Shown here piece by piece: positions 39,844 to 49,245 of a DNA stretch of 57,690 bases. Location: assembly GCF_016462705.1 (NCBI RefSeq), contig NZ_JAEMSS010000002.1, positions 1-57,690 of the forward strand, in the 5' to 3' direction. A program made the translations under genes and the position numbers. Within the stretch, counting starts at the first letter, position 1; every line of letters begins with the position of its first letter. Source of the DNA: Nocardioides sp. GTDB lineage: Bacteria; Actinomycetota; Actinomycetes; Propionibacteriales; Nocardioidaceae. Below the pieces are notes generated by a model. The model was given only the letters and a program-made list of their open reading frames with translations. It was not told the DNA's origin and searched no databases.

Positions 39844-40881
39844 TCAGGCCGTCGGGGTGGTGTCGTACGCCGGCTGGCCGGGCTCGGCCTCGGGCGGGGT
39901 GGCCGTCTCGTCGGCGTCCCGCAGCGACCGGCCGGTCAGGGTGAGGAAGACGTCGTCGAGGGAGGGCCGGATCACCTCGATCGAGTCCAGCGCCACACCG
40001 GCGGCGTCCAGGTCGCGGAGGAGTCCGGGCACGGCCTTGCCGGCCCGGGCCACCCGGCCGCGGACGTGGTGTCCCTCGACCTCGACCGAGTCCGAGATGC
40101 TGGCGAGCTTGTCGCGGGCGACCGCCACCTGCTCGTCCCCGGCGACCTCGAGGTCGACCAGGTCGCCGGAGACGTTGGCCTTGAGGTTGTCGGCGGTGTC
40201 GCTGGCCACGATGGTGCCCTTGTCGATGATCAGGATCCGGTCGGCCAGCGCGTCGGCCTCGTCGAGGTAGTGCGTGGTGAGGAAGACGGTCATCCCCTGC
40301 TGGGCGCGCAGGTCGCGGATGTGCTCCCACAGGTTGGCCCGGGCCTGCGGGTCCAGGCCGGTCGTGGGCTCGTCGAGGAACACCAGCGACGGCGAGTGGA
40401 TCAGGCCCATCGCGATGTCGAGCCGGCGCTTCTGGCCGCCGGACATGTTCTTGGGCATCCGCCGCCACAGCCCGTCGAGCTGGAGCCGGTCGAACAGCTC
40501 GTGCCCCTTGGCCACCGCCTCCGTGCGGGACATCCCGTAGAGCATCCCGTGGTCGACGACCTCGTCACCGGCGTACGCCCCGGAGAAGGTGGAGCCGACC
40601 TGCGAGCAGTAGCCGATGCTCCGCCGGACCTGCACCGACTCGCGGACGACGTCGTACCCGGCGACGGTCGCGGTCCCGGCGGTCGGCCGGAGCAGCGTCA
40701 CCAACATCCGCAGGGTGGTGGTCTTGCCGGCGCCGTTGGGGCCCAGGAAGCCCACCACCTCGCCCTCGGCGACGTCGAGGTCCACACCGGCGACGGCGTG
40801 CACGGCGGTCTGCTTCTTGCCCCTCCCGGTGTGGAACGTCTGGGTGAGGCCTCGGGCCTCGATCATCTTGCCGTTGCTCAT
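39844..40881 (-). CDS. ABC transporter ATP-binding protein (DrrA-like)
   Basis: 345 residues from the ATG at 40881, which has GGAGGAG 8 nt upstream (a GTG at 40887 is too close). Walker A GPNGAGKTT, signature MSGGQKRRLDIAM, Walker B LVFLDEPTTGLD, switch His in TTHYLDEAD. C-terminal DrrA extension ending in IEVIRPSLDDVFLTLTGR. Drives export through the downstream permease. The C-terminal tail is Pro/Thr-rich and variable. Confidence 0.94.
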   Translation of the reverse strand: MSNGKMIEARGLTQTFHTGRGKKQTAVHAVAGVDLDVAEGEVVGFLGPNGAGKTTTLRMLVTLLRPTAGTATVAGYDVVRESVQVRRSIGYCSQVGSTFSGAYAGDEVVDHGMLYGMSRTEAVAKGHELFDRLQLDGLWRRMPKNMSGGQKRRLDIAMGLIHSPSLVFLDEPTTGLDPQARANLWEHIRDLRAQQGMTVFLTTHYLDEADALADRILIIDKGTIVASDTADNLKANVSGDLVDLEVAGDEQVAVARDKLASISDSVEVEGHHVRGRVARAGKAVPGLLRDLDAAGVALDSIEVIRPSLDDVFLTLTGRSLRDADETATPPEAEPGQPAYDTTPTA

Positions 40882-40913
40882 CCGCACAGCTCCTCCGACC
40901 GGCTCCGGCCGGT

Positions 40914-40960
40914 CAACTCATCGGTCATCTCATCGGTCGCTGGATCGGGTCACGGGATCG
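40914..40960 (+). repeat. Short direct repeats before the ABC operon
   Basis: Four imperfect copies of a CATCGGTC/GATCGGTCAC-type octamer fill the 74-bp gap between the MDMPI stop and the ABC ATPase start, next to GACCGG-N6-CCGGTC (40897-40914). May be operator half-sites for the exporter operon; no -10 or -35 is clear. Confidence 0.35.
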
Positions 40961-40961
40961 G

Positions 40962-41735
40962 TCACGACCAGCGCACGGCCGTCAGGTGGCGCCAGTCCTC
41001 GTCGACGGGATCGGCCGGGTCGGTTCGGTTCCACAGCCGCAGGTAGAGCTCGACCGCGGACCCGGTCACCTCCCAGTCCGGATCGGCCGCGCCGTCGTAC
41101 GGCGTCCGGTGCCTGGTCACCACGGCCGGCCGCGGACCGAGGGCGACCTCCCACCAGTCGGTCGCCCCCTCCGGTACGACGACCAGCAGGGCGTCCTCCT
41201 CGCAGCGCAGCCGCGACCGCGGCCGGGTCAGGAACCCGCCGAGCAGCTCGTCGATGCCGTCGAGCGCGAGGGCCGGGTCGACCCAGGTCTCGTCGGCGCG
41301 CGGGGGCCGCCCCAGCGAGGCCGAGAGCGCGTCGACGGCGTGGATCGTCGTCTCGTGGCACTGGCGCCGGGCCCAGAACCGCCGCGGGGCCGGCGCGTCG
41401 TGGAGGAACACCGGGGCGGCCCGGTCCTCCGGAGCCTCGGCGACCGCGCGGGTCACCTCGAGCGCGCCGTCGCGCAGCCACCCGACCAGGTCTGGGCCGG
41501 CCCGGCCTTGCGCCTCGAACGCCGCCACGGCCTCGTCGTCCGGCCGCTCGCCGCGCACCAGGGCGGCCGCCCAGCGGTGCACCATGCCCTGGTGGGCGAC
41601 CAGGTCGAGCACGGTCCAGTCCGGGCAGGTCGGCACCGCAGCGGCCGGCCCGGCCCGGTCGACGTACCGGACGAAGGCGACCACGGCGTCGCGCAGGCCG
41701 GCGAGGTGCTCCTCGGGCGTCAGGTGGGTGGGCAC
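40962..41735 (-). CDS. Maleylpyruvate-isomerase-family protein (MDMPI/DinB-like)
   Basis: 257 residues, GTG start. N-terminal MDMPI metal-binding four-helix domain (CPDWTVLDLVAHQGMVHRWAAAL; second His cluster RRQCHETTIHAVDAL) and a C-terminal SCP-like part ending ELYLRLWNRTDP. The TIGR03083 actinobacterial family is thought to catalyse mycothiol-dependent reactions; only some members are true maleylpyruvate isomerases. No aromatic degradation genes nearby, so the specific reaction is unknown. Confidence 0.86.
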   Translation of the reverse strand: MPTHLTPEEHLAGLRDAVVAFVRYVDRAGPAAAVPTCPDWTVLDLVAHQGMVHRWAAALVRGERPDDEAVAAFEAQGRAGPDLVGWLRDGALEVTRAVAEAPEDRAAPVFLHDAPAPRRFWARRQCHETTIHAVDALSASLGRPPRADETWVDPALALDGIDELLGGFLTRPRSRLRCEEDALLVVVPEGATDWWEVALGPRPAVVTRHRTPYDGAADPDWEVTGSAVELYLRLWNRTDPADPVDEDWRHLTAVRWS

Positions 41736-41794
41736 CCGGCGAGCGTGTCACCCGCGGGGCCGGCGGAGCGACCGGTTATCGCTCGGCGCCTGGG

Positions 41795-42361
41795 TCAGAA
41801 CTTGGGGAGGTAGGACCTGACGTCGACCGGCAGCTCGTCGGTGTCCCAGGGCAGCAGGATCCGGTCCGGCCGGTCGTGGTGGTACGGCTCGGTGGGGAAG
41901 TTGATGAGCTGGGCGTCCTCGTCGCGCAGGTTGATGATCATGTGCCAGACCCCGACCGGGATCACGACCTGTCGGTCGGCGTCCGGGGCGAGCATCACCC
42001 GCATCGTCACGCCGCGCGTCGGCGAGCCGTCGCGGTCGTCGTGCAGGAGCACCATCAGCTCCCCGCTGGTGAGGCAGTAGCGGTCGACCTTGACCTCGTG
42101 CCGGGCCCAGCCCTTGATCTGTCTCGGGCGGACCGAGGTCTGGTAGCACCAGACGATCGGCTCGCTCCACTGCAGCGGGTCGCCGTTGGCGATCTCGAAC
42201 AAGGTGCCGCGGTGGTCGTGGTGGTGGACGGGCCGGTGCATCACCACCCCGGCGATGGTGGGACCCACGGGGATCCCGTCGGAGGTCACGGTCGCCACGT
42301 CCCGGAAGCCGAGGCCACCGTCCTGGGCAGGGAGGTCGCTGATGGCCACGGGGTCGGTCAC
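41795..42361 (-). CDS. RmlC-like cupin, dTDP-4-dehydrorhamnose 3,5-epimerase family
   Basis: 188 residues from the GTG at 42361, 7 nt after the glycosyltransferase stop. Cupin core: HHHDHRGTLFEIANGDPLQW, CYQTSVRPRQIKGWARHEVKVDRYCLTSG, VWHMIINLRDEDAQLINFPTEPY. Family members usually read GWHxH where this reads GWARH, so one conserved His is an Ala. This could alter or abolish epimerase chemistry. Probably acts on a nucleotide sugar used by the adjacent GT2 enzyme. Confidence 0.82.
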   Translation of the reverse strand: MTDPVAISDLPAQDGGLGFRDVATVTSDGIPVGPTIAGVVMHRPVHHHDHRGTLFEIANGDPLQWSEPIVWCYQTSVRPRQIKGWARHEVKVDRYCLTSGELMVLLHDDRDGSPTRGVTMRVMLAPDADRQVVIPVGVWHMIINLRDEDAQLINFPTEPYHHDRPDRILLPWDTDELPVDVRSYLPKF

Positions 42362-42368
42362 CGGCCGA

Positions 42369-43499
42369 TCATCGCAAACGGGCGAGCCGCTGTCCCAGCC
42401 GCGCCGCCAGTCCGGGACGCGGCTGGGGCTGCTGGCGCAGCCGGCGCCGGAGCCGTCGGGCCCGCCGACGGCTGCGCTCGAGCCGCTCGGTCGCCTCGTG
42501 GAGCCGCCCGACCGCCTCCTCGATGCCCTGCTCCAGGTCGGCGACCCGGGCCTCGAACGCCTGGACCACCGCCTCGTGGTGCTCCTCGAACGCCTTCCGG
42601 CTCGACGACTCGAGGCGCGCGAACGGCACGAGCATCCGGGTGGCCCCCTGACCGGCGGCGGCCTCGACGGCGTCGACCCGCAGGTCGCGCCATTCCGCGC
42701 AGGGGTGGTCGACCTCGGCCGAGGTCCGGCCGTGGAGCGCCGTGGCCGTGGCGCCCCACCTGGCGTCGAACCACCCGTCCCGCCACTCGTTGAGGAAGCC
42801 ACGGAACGAGGACGGCGCGCTCTGGCTGCCGAGGTGCAGCAGCCTCGCCTGCGGGACCAGCGCCACGTCCCAGCCGTGCGCCCGCAGGTGGGTGCAGTAG
42901 TCCTTGTCCACGTGGTTGAGCGGCCACAGCCTCGGGTCCGGGCCGCTGACGTCGTCGAAGGCGGCGGCCCGGGTGAGGCACCCCTTGCTGGTCACCCAGT
43001 CGAGCGTCGTGACCTCGGTCGGTCGCTGCTCCGCGGTGGTGTCGGTGTCGTTCCAGGGCCGCACCCGGTCCGGTGGCTCCGCCCGGCCGCCGTTGTGGAG
43101 CAGCACCCGGTCCTCCTCGTCGACCCTGAGGGCGCCGAAGCAGCCGACCCGGGGGTGGGCGTCGGCCGCAGCGACCAGGGCGTCCAGCCACCCCGCCACG
43201 GGAACCATGTCGTCCTGGACCCAGACGAAGAGCTCACCGTCCCAGAGCCCTCGCAGCCGCTGCAGCCCGCCGGGCCAGCCGAGGTTGGAGCCCGGTCGCT
43301 CGACGTGCACGCCGGCCGGCAGCGGCACGTCCAGCGGGGCGTCGTCCGGCGTCACCGGGTTGACCAGGCAGCTCACGGCGAAGTCGTGCGCTGACTCGTG
43401 GGCGACGAGGGCCTCGAGACAGTCCCGCAGCCGGGCGTGGGCCCCGAGCGCGACGACACCCAGGTGGACACGGACCCGCCGGTCGAAGGCAACGAACAC
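42369..43499 (-). CDS. Family 2 glycosyltransferase with C-terminal coiled coil
   Basis: 376 residues, GTG start. GT-A fold: N-terminal [21 protein letters not shown], sugar-nucleotide region [13 protein letters not shown], DxD-like VWVQDDMVP and acceptor region [19 protein letters not shown]. The C-terminal ~110 residues form a charged coiled coil ([27 protein letters not shown], then [14 protein letters not shown]). Cytoplasmic, perhaps membrane-associated through the basic tail. Paired with the RmlC-like gene; builds a surface glycan of unknown structure. Confidence 0.87.
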   Translation of the reverse strand: MFVAFDRRVRVHLGVVALGAHARLRDCLEALVAHESAHDFAVSCLVNPVTPDDAPLDVPLPAGVHVERPGSNLGWPGGLQRLRGLWDGELFVWVQDDMVPVAGWLDALVAAADAHPRVGCFGALRVDEEDRVLLHNGGRAEPPDRVRPWNDTDTTAEQRPTEVTTLDWVTSKGCLTRAAAFDDVSGPDPRLWPLNHVDKDYCTHLRAHGWDVALVPQARLLHLGSQSAPSSFRGFLNEWRDGWFDARWGATATALHGRTSAEVDHPCAEWRDLRVDAVEAAAGQGATRMLVPFARLESSSRKAFEEHHEAVVQAFEARVADLEQGIEEAVGRLHEATERLERSRRRARRLRRRLRQQPQPRPGLAARLGQRLARLR

Positions 43500-43521
43500 G
43501 TGCGGAAGTTACCGTGCGGAC

Positions 43522-44277
43522 ATGGACCTGCCCTTCGGCATCGACTTCGGTGGCTCAGGCATCAAGGGCGCGCCCGTGGACCTGGCCGCGGGCGAGTTCG
43601 CGATGGAGCGCCAACGGGTCGCGACCCCGCAGCCGGCGACTCCGGACGCCGTCGCGGCCGTGCTCGTCGACCTGCTCTCGCGATTCCCCCACTCCTCGGC
43701 CGCCGTGGGCATCACCGTGCCGGCCGTCGTCCGGCACGGGGTGGTGAGCTCGGCGGCCAACATCGACGACAGCTGGGTCGGCACCGACGCCGACGCACTG
43801 TTCACCGACGCCACCGGCCGCGACGTGCACATCGTCAACGACGCCGACGCCGCCGGGCTGGCGGAGGTCAGGTACGGCGCCGCGCGCGGCCGCCGGGGTC
43901 TGGTCATCGTGACCACGCTCGGCACGGGCATCGGCTCGGCCCTCGTGCACGACGGCGTCCTGGTGCCCAACTCCGAGCTCGGGCACCTGGAGATCGAGGG
44001 ACACGACGCCGAGTCGCGGGCCGCCAACAGCGCCCGGGAGCGCGAGGGACTGTCGATGGAGGAGTGGGCCGGACGGCTGCGGACCTACTACCGGCACCTG
44101 GAGATGCTGTTCTCGCCGGAGCTCTTCGTCGTCGGGGGCGGCATCAGCAAGCAGGCCGACGAGTTCCTGCCGCTGCTCGGCCTCGACACAGAGATCGTCC
44201 CGGCACGCCTGCTCAACAAGGCGGGGATCGTCGGAGCCGCGCTCTACGCCTCGCTCTCCGAGGGCTCCTCCGGCTGA
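43522..44277 (+). CDS. ppgK: Polyphosphate glucokinase (ROK family)
   Basis: 251 residues from the ATG at 43522. [16 protein letters not shown] near the N-terminus is the PpgK phosphate-binding motif; [11 protein letters not shown] and [13 protein letters not shown] follow, as in actinobacterial strictly polyphosphate- or ATP-using glucokinases. Phosphorylates glucose to glucose-6-phosphate with polyphosphate. The usual ROK zinc Cys cluster is absent, as normal for PpgK. Divergent from the GT2 gene (22 bp). The 3' end overlaps the convergent marR by 34 bp. Confidence 0.95.
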   Translation: MDLPFGIDFGGSGIKGAPVDLAAGEFAMERQRVATPQPATPDAVAAVLVDLLSRFPHSSAAVGITVPAVVRHGVVSSAANIDDSWVGTDADALFTDATGRDVHIVNDADAAGLAEVRYGAARGRRGLVIVTTLGTGIGSALVHDGVLVPNSELGHLEIEGHDAESRAANSAREREGLSMEEWAGRLRTYYRHLEMLFSPELFVVGGGISKQADEFLPLLGLDTEIVPARLLNKAGIVGAALYASLSEGSSG

Positions 44278-44735
44278 CGCAGCGGCACCGGTCCGGCCAC
44301 CGCCTCGAAGGCGGCCTCGGCGCCGCGCAGGTAGCGGGCCACGACCGCCCGCTCGTCGTCGTCGAACGTCTCGTCGAGCGACTGGAGGGCCGCGAACATC
44401 GGCAGCAGCAGCTGCACCACCTCGGCACGCCCGGACTCGGTCAGCCGCACCTCGGTACGCCGACGGTCATCGGCGCGGGGTACCCGGTCCGCATGGCCGT
44501 GCGAGACCAGCCGGTCGACGACCCCGGTGGCCGCCGCGGTCGTGAGCTCGAGCAGCCGGGCCAGCTCGCCCGGGCCGAGGGGGCCGCGGCTGAGGTGGTC
44601 GAGGGCCAGCAGCTCGGAATGGCTGAGGCCCGCCCGCCGGGCGACGACGGGGGAGACGCGCTGCGCGGCCGACATGGCGGACCGCAGGGCCACCAGGCTC
44701 TCGGTCTCGCTCCAGCTCGGCCGGAGATCGTCCAT
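44244..44735 (-). CDS. MarR-family regulator
   Basis: 163 residues. Winged helix [66 protein letters not shown]. Divergent from the MMPL transporter over a 54-bp AT-rich gap that likely holds its operator, so the predicted target is the transporter. Its 3' end overlaps ppgK. Confidence 0.92.
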   Translation of the reverse strand: MDDLRPSWSETESLVALRSAMSAAQRVSPVVARRAGLSHSELLALDHLSRGPLGPGELARLLELTTAAATGVVDRLVSHGHADRVPRADDRRRTEVRLTESGRAEVVQLLLPMFAALQSLDETFDDDERAVVARYLRGAEAAFEAVAGPVPLRQPEEPSESEA

Positions 44736-44740
44736 TTTGT

Positions 44741-44776
44741 TTCACCAACTTAATGACTAATCTGTCTAACTATTAT
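44741..44776. promoter_or_regulatory. AT-rich divergent promoter/operator of marR and the MMPL transporter
   Basis: The only AT-rich patch in the neighbourhood. It holds the half-sites TTAATGACTAAT and TCTAACTATTATGA, arranged as TAAT-N17-ATTA, and a -10-like TATTAT at 44771-44776 for the rightward gene. A transcript start just after it fits the ATG at 44790. Confidence 0.5.
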
Positions 44777-44789
44777 GACAGGAACCGAG

Positions 44790-46808
44790 ATGATCACGAG
44801 CCGACGCACCGCCTGGCTGGTGGCGTTGCTGCCGATGCTGCTGGCGATGGCCTTCATCGTGCTGGCCGGCGAGGCCGAGCGACAGGCTTCGGCCACCGAC
44901 ACCCTCCCCGCGGGGCTGGACAGCACCGAGGGCGCCGAGCTGCGGGACCGGCTCCCGGACGAGCAGGGCACCACCGCGGTGGTCCTGTGGACCGTCGACG
45001 ACGGCACCATCGACGAGGCGGGCGTCGAGGCTCTCGGGCAGGTCGCCACCGACCTGGGCGCGGTCGAGCGCGGGGAGGAGGGCGCCGTCACGCTCTCCGA
45101 GGACGGCACCGCGGCGATCGCGGTGGTCCCGGTGGCCGCGACCGACTCCCAGGAGGTCGCCGACGCCGTGACCGAGCTCCGCGACGAGCTCGCCGCCGCC
45201 GCGCCCGACGGAGTCCGGACCCAGGTCACCGGCCCGGCGGGCGTGACCGCCGACCTGTGCGCCGTCTTCGACGGCGCCAACACCCGCCTGCTCGCCGCGA
45301 CCGCGGGCATCGTGGCGATCCTGCTGATCCTCACCTACCGCAGCCCCGTGCTGTGGCTGGTCCCGTTGGTCGTCGTGGGCATCGCCGACCGGCTCGCCGC
45401 GGTCTCGGCGACCCAGGTGATGGCCCTGCTCGACGTCGCCTGGGACGACTCCACCATCGGCATCCTCTCGGTGCTGGTCTTCGGCGCCGGCACCGACTAC
45501 GCGCTGCTCCTGATCTCCCGCTACCGCGACGAGCTGCGGACCCACGAGTCGCGCTACGACGCGATGGCGGTCGCGCTGCGTCGGACCGCCGAGGCCATCC
45601 TGGCCAGCGCCACCACCGTCGTCCTCGGCGTGCTGACCCTCACCCTCTCGCTGGTGCCCACGACGCGCGGCCTCGGGGTCGCGTGCGCCGTGGGCATCGT
45701 GATCGCCGCCGCGTTCGCGCTCGTTGTGCTCCCCGCTGCGCTCGTGCTGTTCGGCCGCTGGGTGTTCTGGCCCCGGGTGCCGCACACCGGTGAGCCGGAG
45801 CTCGCCGACAGCGGCTCCTTCTGGGGGCGGGTGGGTGCCCTGGTCGCCCTCCGACCCGCGCAGTTCGTCGCGGGGGCCGTCGTCGTGCTCGCGGTGATGT
45901 CGGTGGGCGTCCTCCGGCTGGACCTCGGTCTCGACCAGGACGACCAGTTCCTCGACGAACCGGAGGCCATCGCCGCCGCCACGCGGCTCGGCGAGTCGTT
46001 CCCCGCCGGTCTCACCGACCCGGCCCGGGTCGTCACCCGGGCCGACCCCGACCAGGTCCTCGCCGCCGTGGAGGGGACCTCCGGCGTAGACCGGGCGACG
46101 CTCGCCGACCAGGCCGACGGCATCGCGGTGATCGAGGCGGTGCTGGAGGGCGACCCCGGCTCGGCGGGGGCACGCTCGGCGATCGAGGACCTGCGCGCAG
46201 CGCTGGCGTCGTACGACGACACCCACGTGACCGGCACCGAGGCGGAGTCGGTCGACGAGGCAGCCGGGGCGGCGCGCGACCGGAAGCTGATCCTGCCGCT
46301 GATCCTCGCCCTGGTGCTCGGTGCGCTGCTGCTGCTCCTGCGCGCGGTGGTCGCGCCGATCCTGCTCGTGGCCACCGTGCTGGCGACGTACGCCGCCAGC
46401 CTGGGGGTGTCCTGGTGGGTGTTCACGGGCCCGCTGGGCTTCGAGTCGCTGGACTCGTCCGTCCCGCTGCTGTCGTTCCTGTTCCTCGTCGCGCTCGGTG
46501 TCGACTACAACATCTTCCTGGTCACCCGGGCAGCGCAGGAGTCCGCCGAGCACGGGTCCCGGCGCGGGATGCTGCGCGCGCTGACCGCGACCGGCGGGGT
46601 CATCACCAGCGCCGGCATCGTCCTCGCCGCGGTGTTCCTCGTGCTCGGGGTGCTGCCCCTCGTGGTGCTCGCCCAGCTCGGCACGGTCATCTGCATCGGG
46701 GTCCTGCTCGACACGCTGCTGGTCCGGACCGTGCTGGTCCCGGCACTGGCGCTGCTGCTCGGAGACCGGTTCTGGTGGCCGCGCCGGGTGTCGACGAACC
46801 AGGTCTAG
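44790..46808 (+). CDS. MMPL-family RND-type transporter
   Basis: 672 residues from the ATG at 44790, preceded by AGGAA 5 nt upstream; an ATG at 44775 lacks a ribosome site and overlaps the likely -10 box. Two repeats of one helix, an extracytoplasmic loop and five helices. Family motifs VFGAGTDYALLLISRYRDELR and FLVALGVDYNIFLVTRAAQE hold the Asp-Tyr pairs of proton relay. Exports lipids or hydrophobic compounds. Controlled by the divergent MarR (inferred). Its TAG stop and the malic-enzyme stop share CTAG. Confidence 0.93.
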   Translation: MITSRRTAWLVALLPMLLAMAFIVLAGEAERQASATDTLPAGLDSTEGAELRDRLPDEQGTTAVVLWTVDDGTIDEAGVEALGQVATDLGAVERGEEGAVTLSEDGTAAIAVVPVAATDSQEVADAVTELRDELAAAAPDGVRTQVTGPAGVTADLCAVFDGANTRLLAATAGIVAILLILTYRSPVLWLVPLVVVGIADRLAAVSATQVMALLDVAWDDSTIGILSVLVFGAGTDYALLLISRYRDELRTHESRYDAMAVALRRTAEAILASATTVVLGVLTLTLSLVPTTRGLGVACAVGIVIAAAFALVVLPAALVLFGRWVFWPRVPHTGEPELADSGSFWGRVGALVALRPAQFVAGAVVVLAVMSVGVLRLDLGLDQDDQFLDEPEAIAAATRLGESFPAGLTDPARVVTRADPDQVLAAVEGTSGVDRATLADQADGIAVIEAVLEGDPGSAGARSAIEDLRAALASYDDTHVTGTEAESVDEAAGAARDRKLILPLILALVLGALLLLLRAVVAPILLVATVLATYAASLGVSWWVFTGPLGFESLDSSVPLLSFLFLVALGVDYNIFLVTRAAQESAEHGSRRGMLRALTATGGVITSAGIVLAAVFLVLGVLPLVVLAQLGTVICIGVLLDTLLVRTVLVPALALLLGDRFWWPRRVSTNQV

Positions 46809-48181
46809 GCGGGCCCGCGCACGGCCGCCGCCACGGCCTTGGGCACGTCGGGGTGGAAGACGGTCGGGATGATGAAGCTCGGGTTGAGCTCCTCGTCCCG
46901 CACCACGTGCGCGATCGCGTCCGCGGCCCGCAGCAGCATGTCGATGGTGACGTCGCGGGCGCGGGCGTCGAGCAGCCCGCGGAAGACCCCGGGGAACGCC
47001 AGCACGTTGTTGATCTGGTTGGGGTAGTCGGAGCGGCCGCTGGCGACGACGGCGGCGTACCTCTCCGCCTCCACCGGGTCGACCTCGGGGTCGGGGTTGG
47101 CGAGCGCGAACACCACCGCCCGGTCGGCCATGTCCCTGATCCACTCAGCGTCGAGCACGCCGGGCGCGCTGACGCCGATGAAGACGTCAGCCCCGCGCAG
47201 CGCGGTGTGCAGGTCCCCGCGCACCTGCCGCGGGTTGGTCACCTCGGCCAGCTGCCGGTGCGCGCTCGAGAGGGTCTCGTCGCCGGCGCAGATCGCACCA
47301 GCCCGGTCGCAGACGACCACGTCGGTGACGCCTGCCGCCAGCAGCAGCGTCACGATGGCGGTGCCGGCGGCACCACCGCCGGAGACGACGATGCGCACCT
47401 CGGCGATGTCCTTCTTCACCACGCGCAGCGCGTTGGTCAGCGCGGCGAGGACGACGATCGCCGTGCCGTGCTGGTCGTCGTGGAAGACCGGGATGTCCAG
47501 GCTCTCGCGCAGCCGCCGTTCGATCTCGAAGCAGCGTGGCGCCGCGATGTCCTCGAGGTTGATGCCTCCGAACCCCGGGGCGATCATCTCGACGGCCTTC
47601 ACGATCTCGTCGGTGTCCTGGCTGGCCAGGCAGATCGGCCAGGCGTCGATGTCGGCGAACCGCTTGAAGAGCGCGGCCTTGCCCTCCATGACGGGCAGCG
47701 CGGCGCCCGGCCCGATGTTGCCGAGACCCAGCACCGCCGAGCCGTCGGTCACGACCGCCACGGAGTTGCCCTTGATGGTGAGGCGGCGGACGTCGTCGGG
47801 GTTCTTGGCCAGCGCCATGCTCACCCGGCCGACGCCCGGGGTGTAGGCCATGGAGAGGTCGTCGCGGTTCTTCAGCGGGACCTTCGAGCTGACCTCGATC
47901 TTGCCGCCGATGTGCAGCAGGAAGGTCCGGTCGCTGACCTTGTAGACCTCGACACCCGCGACGGCGTCGACGGCGGTCTCGAGCTGCGCGGCGTGCTCGG
48001 CGTCGCTGGCCGAGCAGGTGACGTCGACGACGAGGCGCTCGCGGGTCGACTCGGCGACGTCGATGGCGGTGACCACGCCGCCCGCGGTCGCGATCGCGGT
48101 GGCCACCTGCCCGACGACCCCATGGTCGGGCAGCGTGTGCAGGCGCATGGTGATGGAGTACGACGAGGGGGTGACGGACAC
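46805..48181 (-). CDS. NAD-dependent malic enzyme with N-terminal ACT domain
   Basis: 458 residues from a GTG with GAAGG 8 nt upstream. The N-terminal ~75 residues form an ACT-like regulatory domain (SITMRLHTLPDHGVVGQVATAIA). The malic domain has MAYTPGVGRVS, IKGNSVAVVTDGSAVLGLGNIGP and HDDQHGTAIV. The NAD domain has VVSGGGAAGTAIVTLLLAAG and ALANPDPEVDP. Oxidatively decarboxylates malate to pyruvate. Short-type (maeA/maeB-core, no phosphotransacetylase domain). Converges with the MMPL gene. Confidence 0.94.
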   Translation of the reverse strand: MSVTPSSYSITMRLHTLPDHGVVGQVATAIATAGGVVTAIDVAESTRERLVVDVTCSASDAEHAAQLETAVDAVAGVEVYKVSDRTFLLHIGGKIEVSSKVPLKNRDDLSMAYTPGVGRVSMALAKNPDDVRRLTIKGNSVAVVTDGSAVLGLGNIGPGAALPVMEGKAALFKRFADIDAWPICLASQDTDEIVKAVEMIAPGFGGINLEDIAAPRCFEIERRLRESLDIPVFHDDQHGTAIVVLAALTNALRVVKKDIAEVRIVVSGGGAAGTAIVTLLLAAGVTDVVVCDRAGAICAGDETLSSAHRQLAEVTNPRQVRGDLHTALRGADVFIGVSAPGVLDAEWIRDMADRAVVFALANPDPEVDPVEAERYAAVVASGRSDYPNQINNVLAFPGVFRGLLDARARDVTIDMLLRAADAIAHVVRDEELNPSFIIPTVFHPDVPKAVAAAVRGPA

Positions 48182-48224
48182 GTCTTCACCTTCGCACGCG
48201 CGCTCCCCCGCATCTACCGCCGGA

Positions 48225-48710
48225 CTACCGCTGCGTGGTTCCCAGGTGCACGAGGAGGTTGGCGGAGAAGCGGTCGCCCATGGTGTCGATGACCTTGCCC
48301 ATCGTGGCCTTCACCGCCGACCGGGCGACGCCGGGCAGTGGGAGGTCCAGGGAGATGGTGAGGTCGGTGACCAGAGCGGTCCCGCCTCCCTCGTCCTCGG
48401 GCACGGGCGACAGGTCGTACCAGCCCTCGACCCACGACTTCTCCTTCGCACCCTGCGGGGGGTCGTGGTGGAACTCGATCCGGTCCGGCTCCTTGAAGAC
48501 CATCCGCTCGGTGAACGCCGGCGCCACGCTCCTGCCGAGCACCTCGAGCCCGCCCATCTCCCAGCGCCAGTGCTCGCCGTCCGCGGTGATCCGCTTCACG
48601 AACGGCGTGAACCGGGCGATCAGGTCGGGGTCGACGAGCACGTCCCAGATGTCCTGCTGGGGCGCGAGGACGACGGCCTCGGCGTGGGTGCTGGCGTGGA
48701 AGACGGTCAC
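48225..48710 (-). CDS. SRPBCC-family (START-like/polyketide cyclase) protein
   Basis: 161 residues from the GTG at 48710, 16 nt after the glutathione-peroxidase stop. SRPBCC fold: N-terminal strand AEAVVLAPQQDIWDVLVDPDLIARFTPF, middle EHWRWEMGGLEVLGRSVAP, C-terminal long helix SAVKATMGKVIDTMGDRFSAN. Binds a hydrophobic ligand in a deep cavity; the specific role is unknown. Probably co-transcribed with the peroxidase. Confidence 0.85.
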   Translation of the reverse strand: MTVFHASTHAEAVVLAPQQDIWDVLVDPDLIARFTPFVKRITADGEHWRWEMGGLEVLGRSVAPAFTERMVFKEPDRIEFHHDPPQGAKEKSWVEGWYDLSPVPEDEGGGTALVTDLTISLDLPLPGVARSAVKATMGKVIDTMGDRFSANLLVHLGTTQR

Positions 48711-48726
48711 GGGCGAGGCGGTACCC

Positions 48727-49209
48727 CTAGGAGGCCAGGGCCTTCTCGATGTCGCCTGTGATCTTCGACGGGGGGGTGGTGGGCGCGTAGCGGCCGATGA
48801 CGGTGCCGTCCCTGCCCACCAGGAACTTGGTGAAGTTCCAGCGGATCTTGTCGCCCAGCAGTCCGCCCTTCTGTTTCCGCAGCCACTGGAAGACCGGGTG
48901 GGCCTGGGCCCCGTTGACGTCGACCTTGGAGAACATCGGGAACGTGACCCCGAAGTTCTTCTCGCAGAAGCCCGCGATCTCCGCGTCCTCGCTGAACTCC
49001 TGGTTGCCGAACTGGTCGCACGGGAAGCCGAGGACGTCGAACCCCTGAGGGGCGAAGGTGTCGTGGAGCTCCTGCAGCCCCTTGTACTGCGGGGTGAACC
49101 CACACTGGGAGGCGGTGTTGACGATCAGCACGACCTTGTCGTCGTAGGCGGACAGGTCGACGTCGTGGCCGTCGAGCGAGCGCGCGGTGAAGTCCCCCAG
49201 GGTGGTCAC
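48727..49209 (-). CDS. Glutathione peroxidase family thiol peroxidase
   Basis: 160 residues. Peroxidatic Cys36 in NTASQCGFTPQY; FPCDQFGNQE (Gln, resolving-region Cys) and RWNFTKFLVGRDG (Trp, Asn) complete the catalytic tetrad. Cys, not selenocysteine. Actinobacteria lack glutathione, so thioredoxin or mycoredoxin is the likely reductant. Reduces hydrogen or lipid peroxides in the cytoplasm. Confidence 0.95.
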   Translation of the reverse strand: MTTLGDFTARSLDGHDVDLSAYDDKVVLIVNTASQCGFTPQYKGLQELHDTFAPQGFDVLGFPCDQFGNQEFSEDAEIAGFCEKNFGVTFPMFSKVDVNGAQAHPVFQWLRKQKGGLLGDKIRWNFTKFLVGRDGTVIGRYAPTTPPSKITGDIEKALAS

Positions 49210-49245
49210 ATGACGATCTTCGCAGTCAGGCCCTGACCGGATGGG

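Noticed and set aside
44766-47144. Leftward 792-residue open frame antisense to the MMPL transporter
   Set aside because: Shadow frame; the rightward frame has paired membrane repeats and MMPL motifs.
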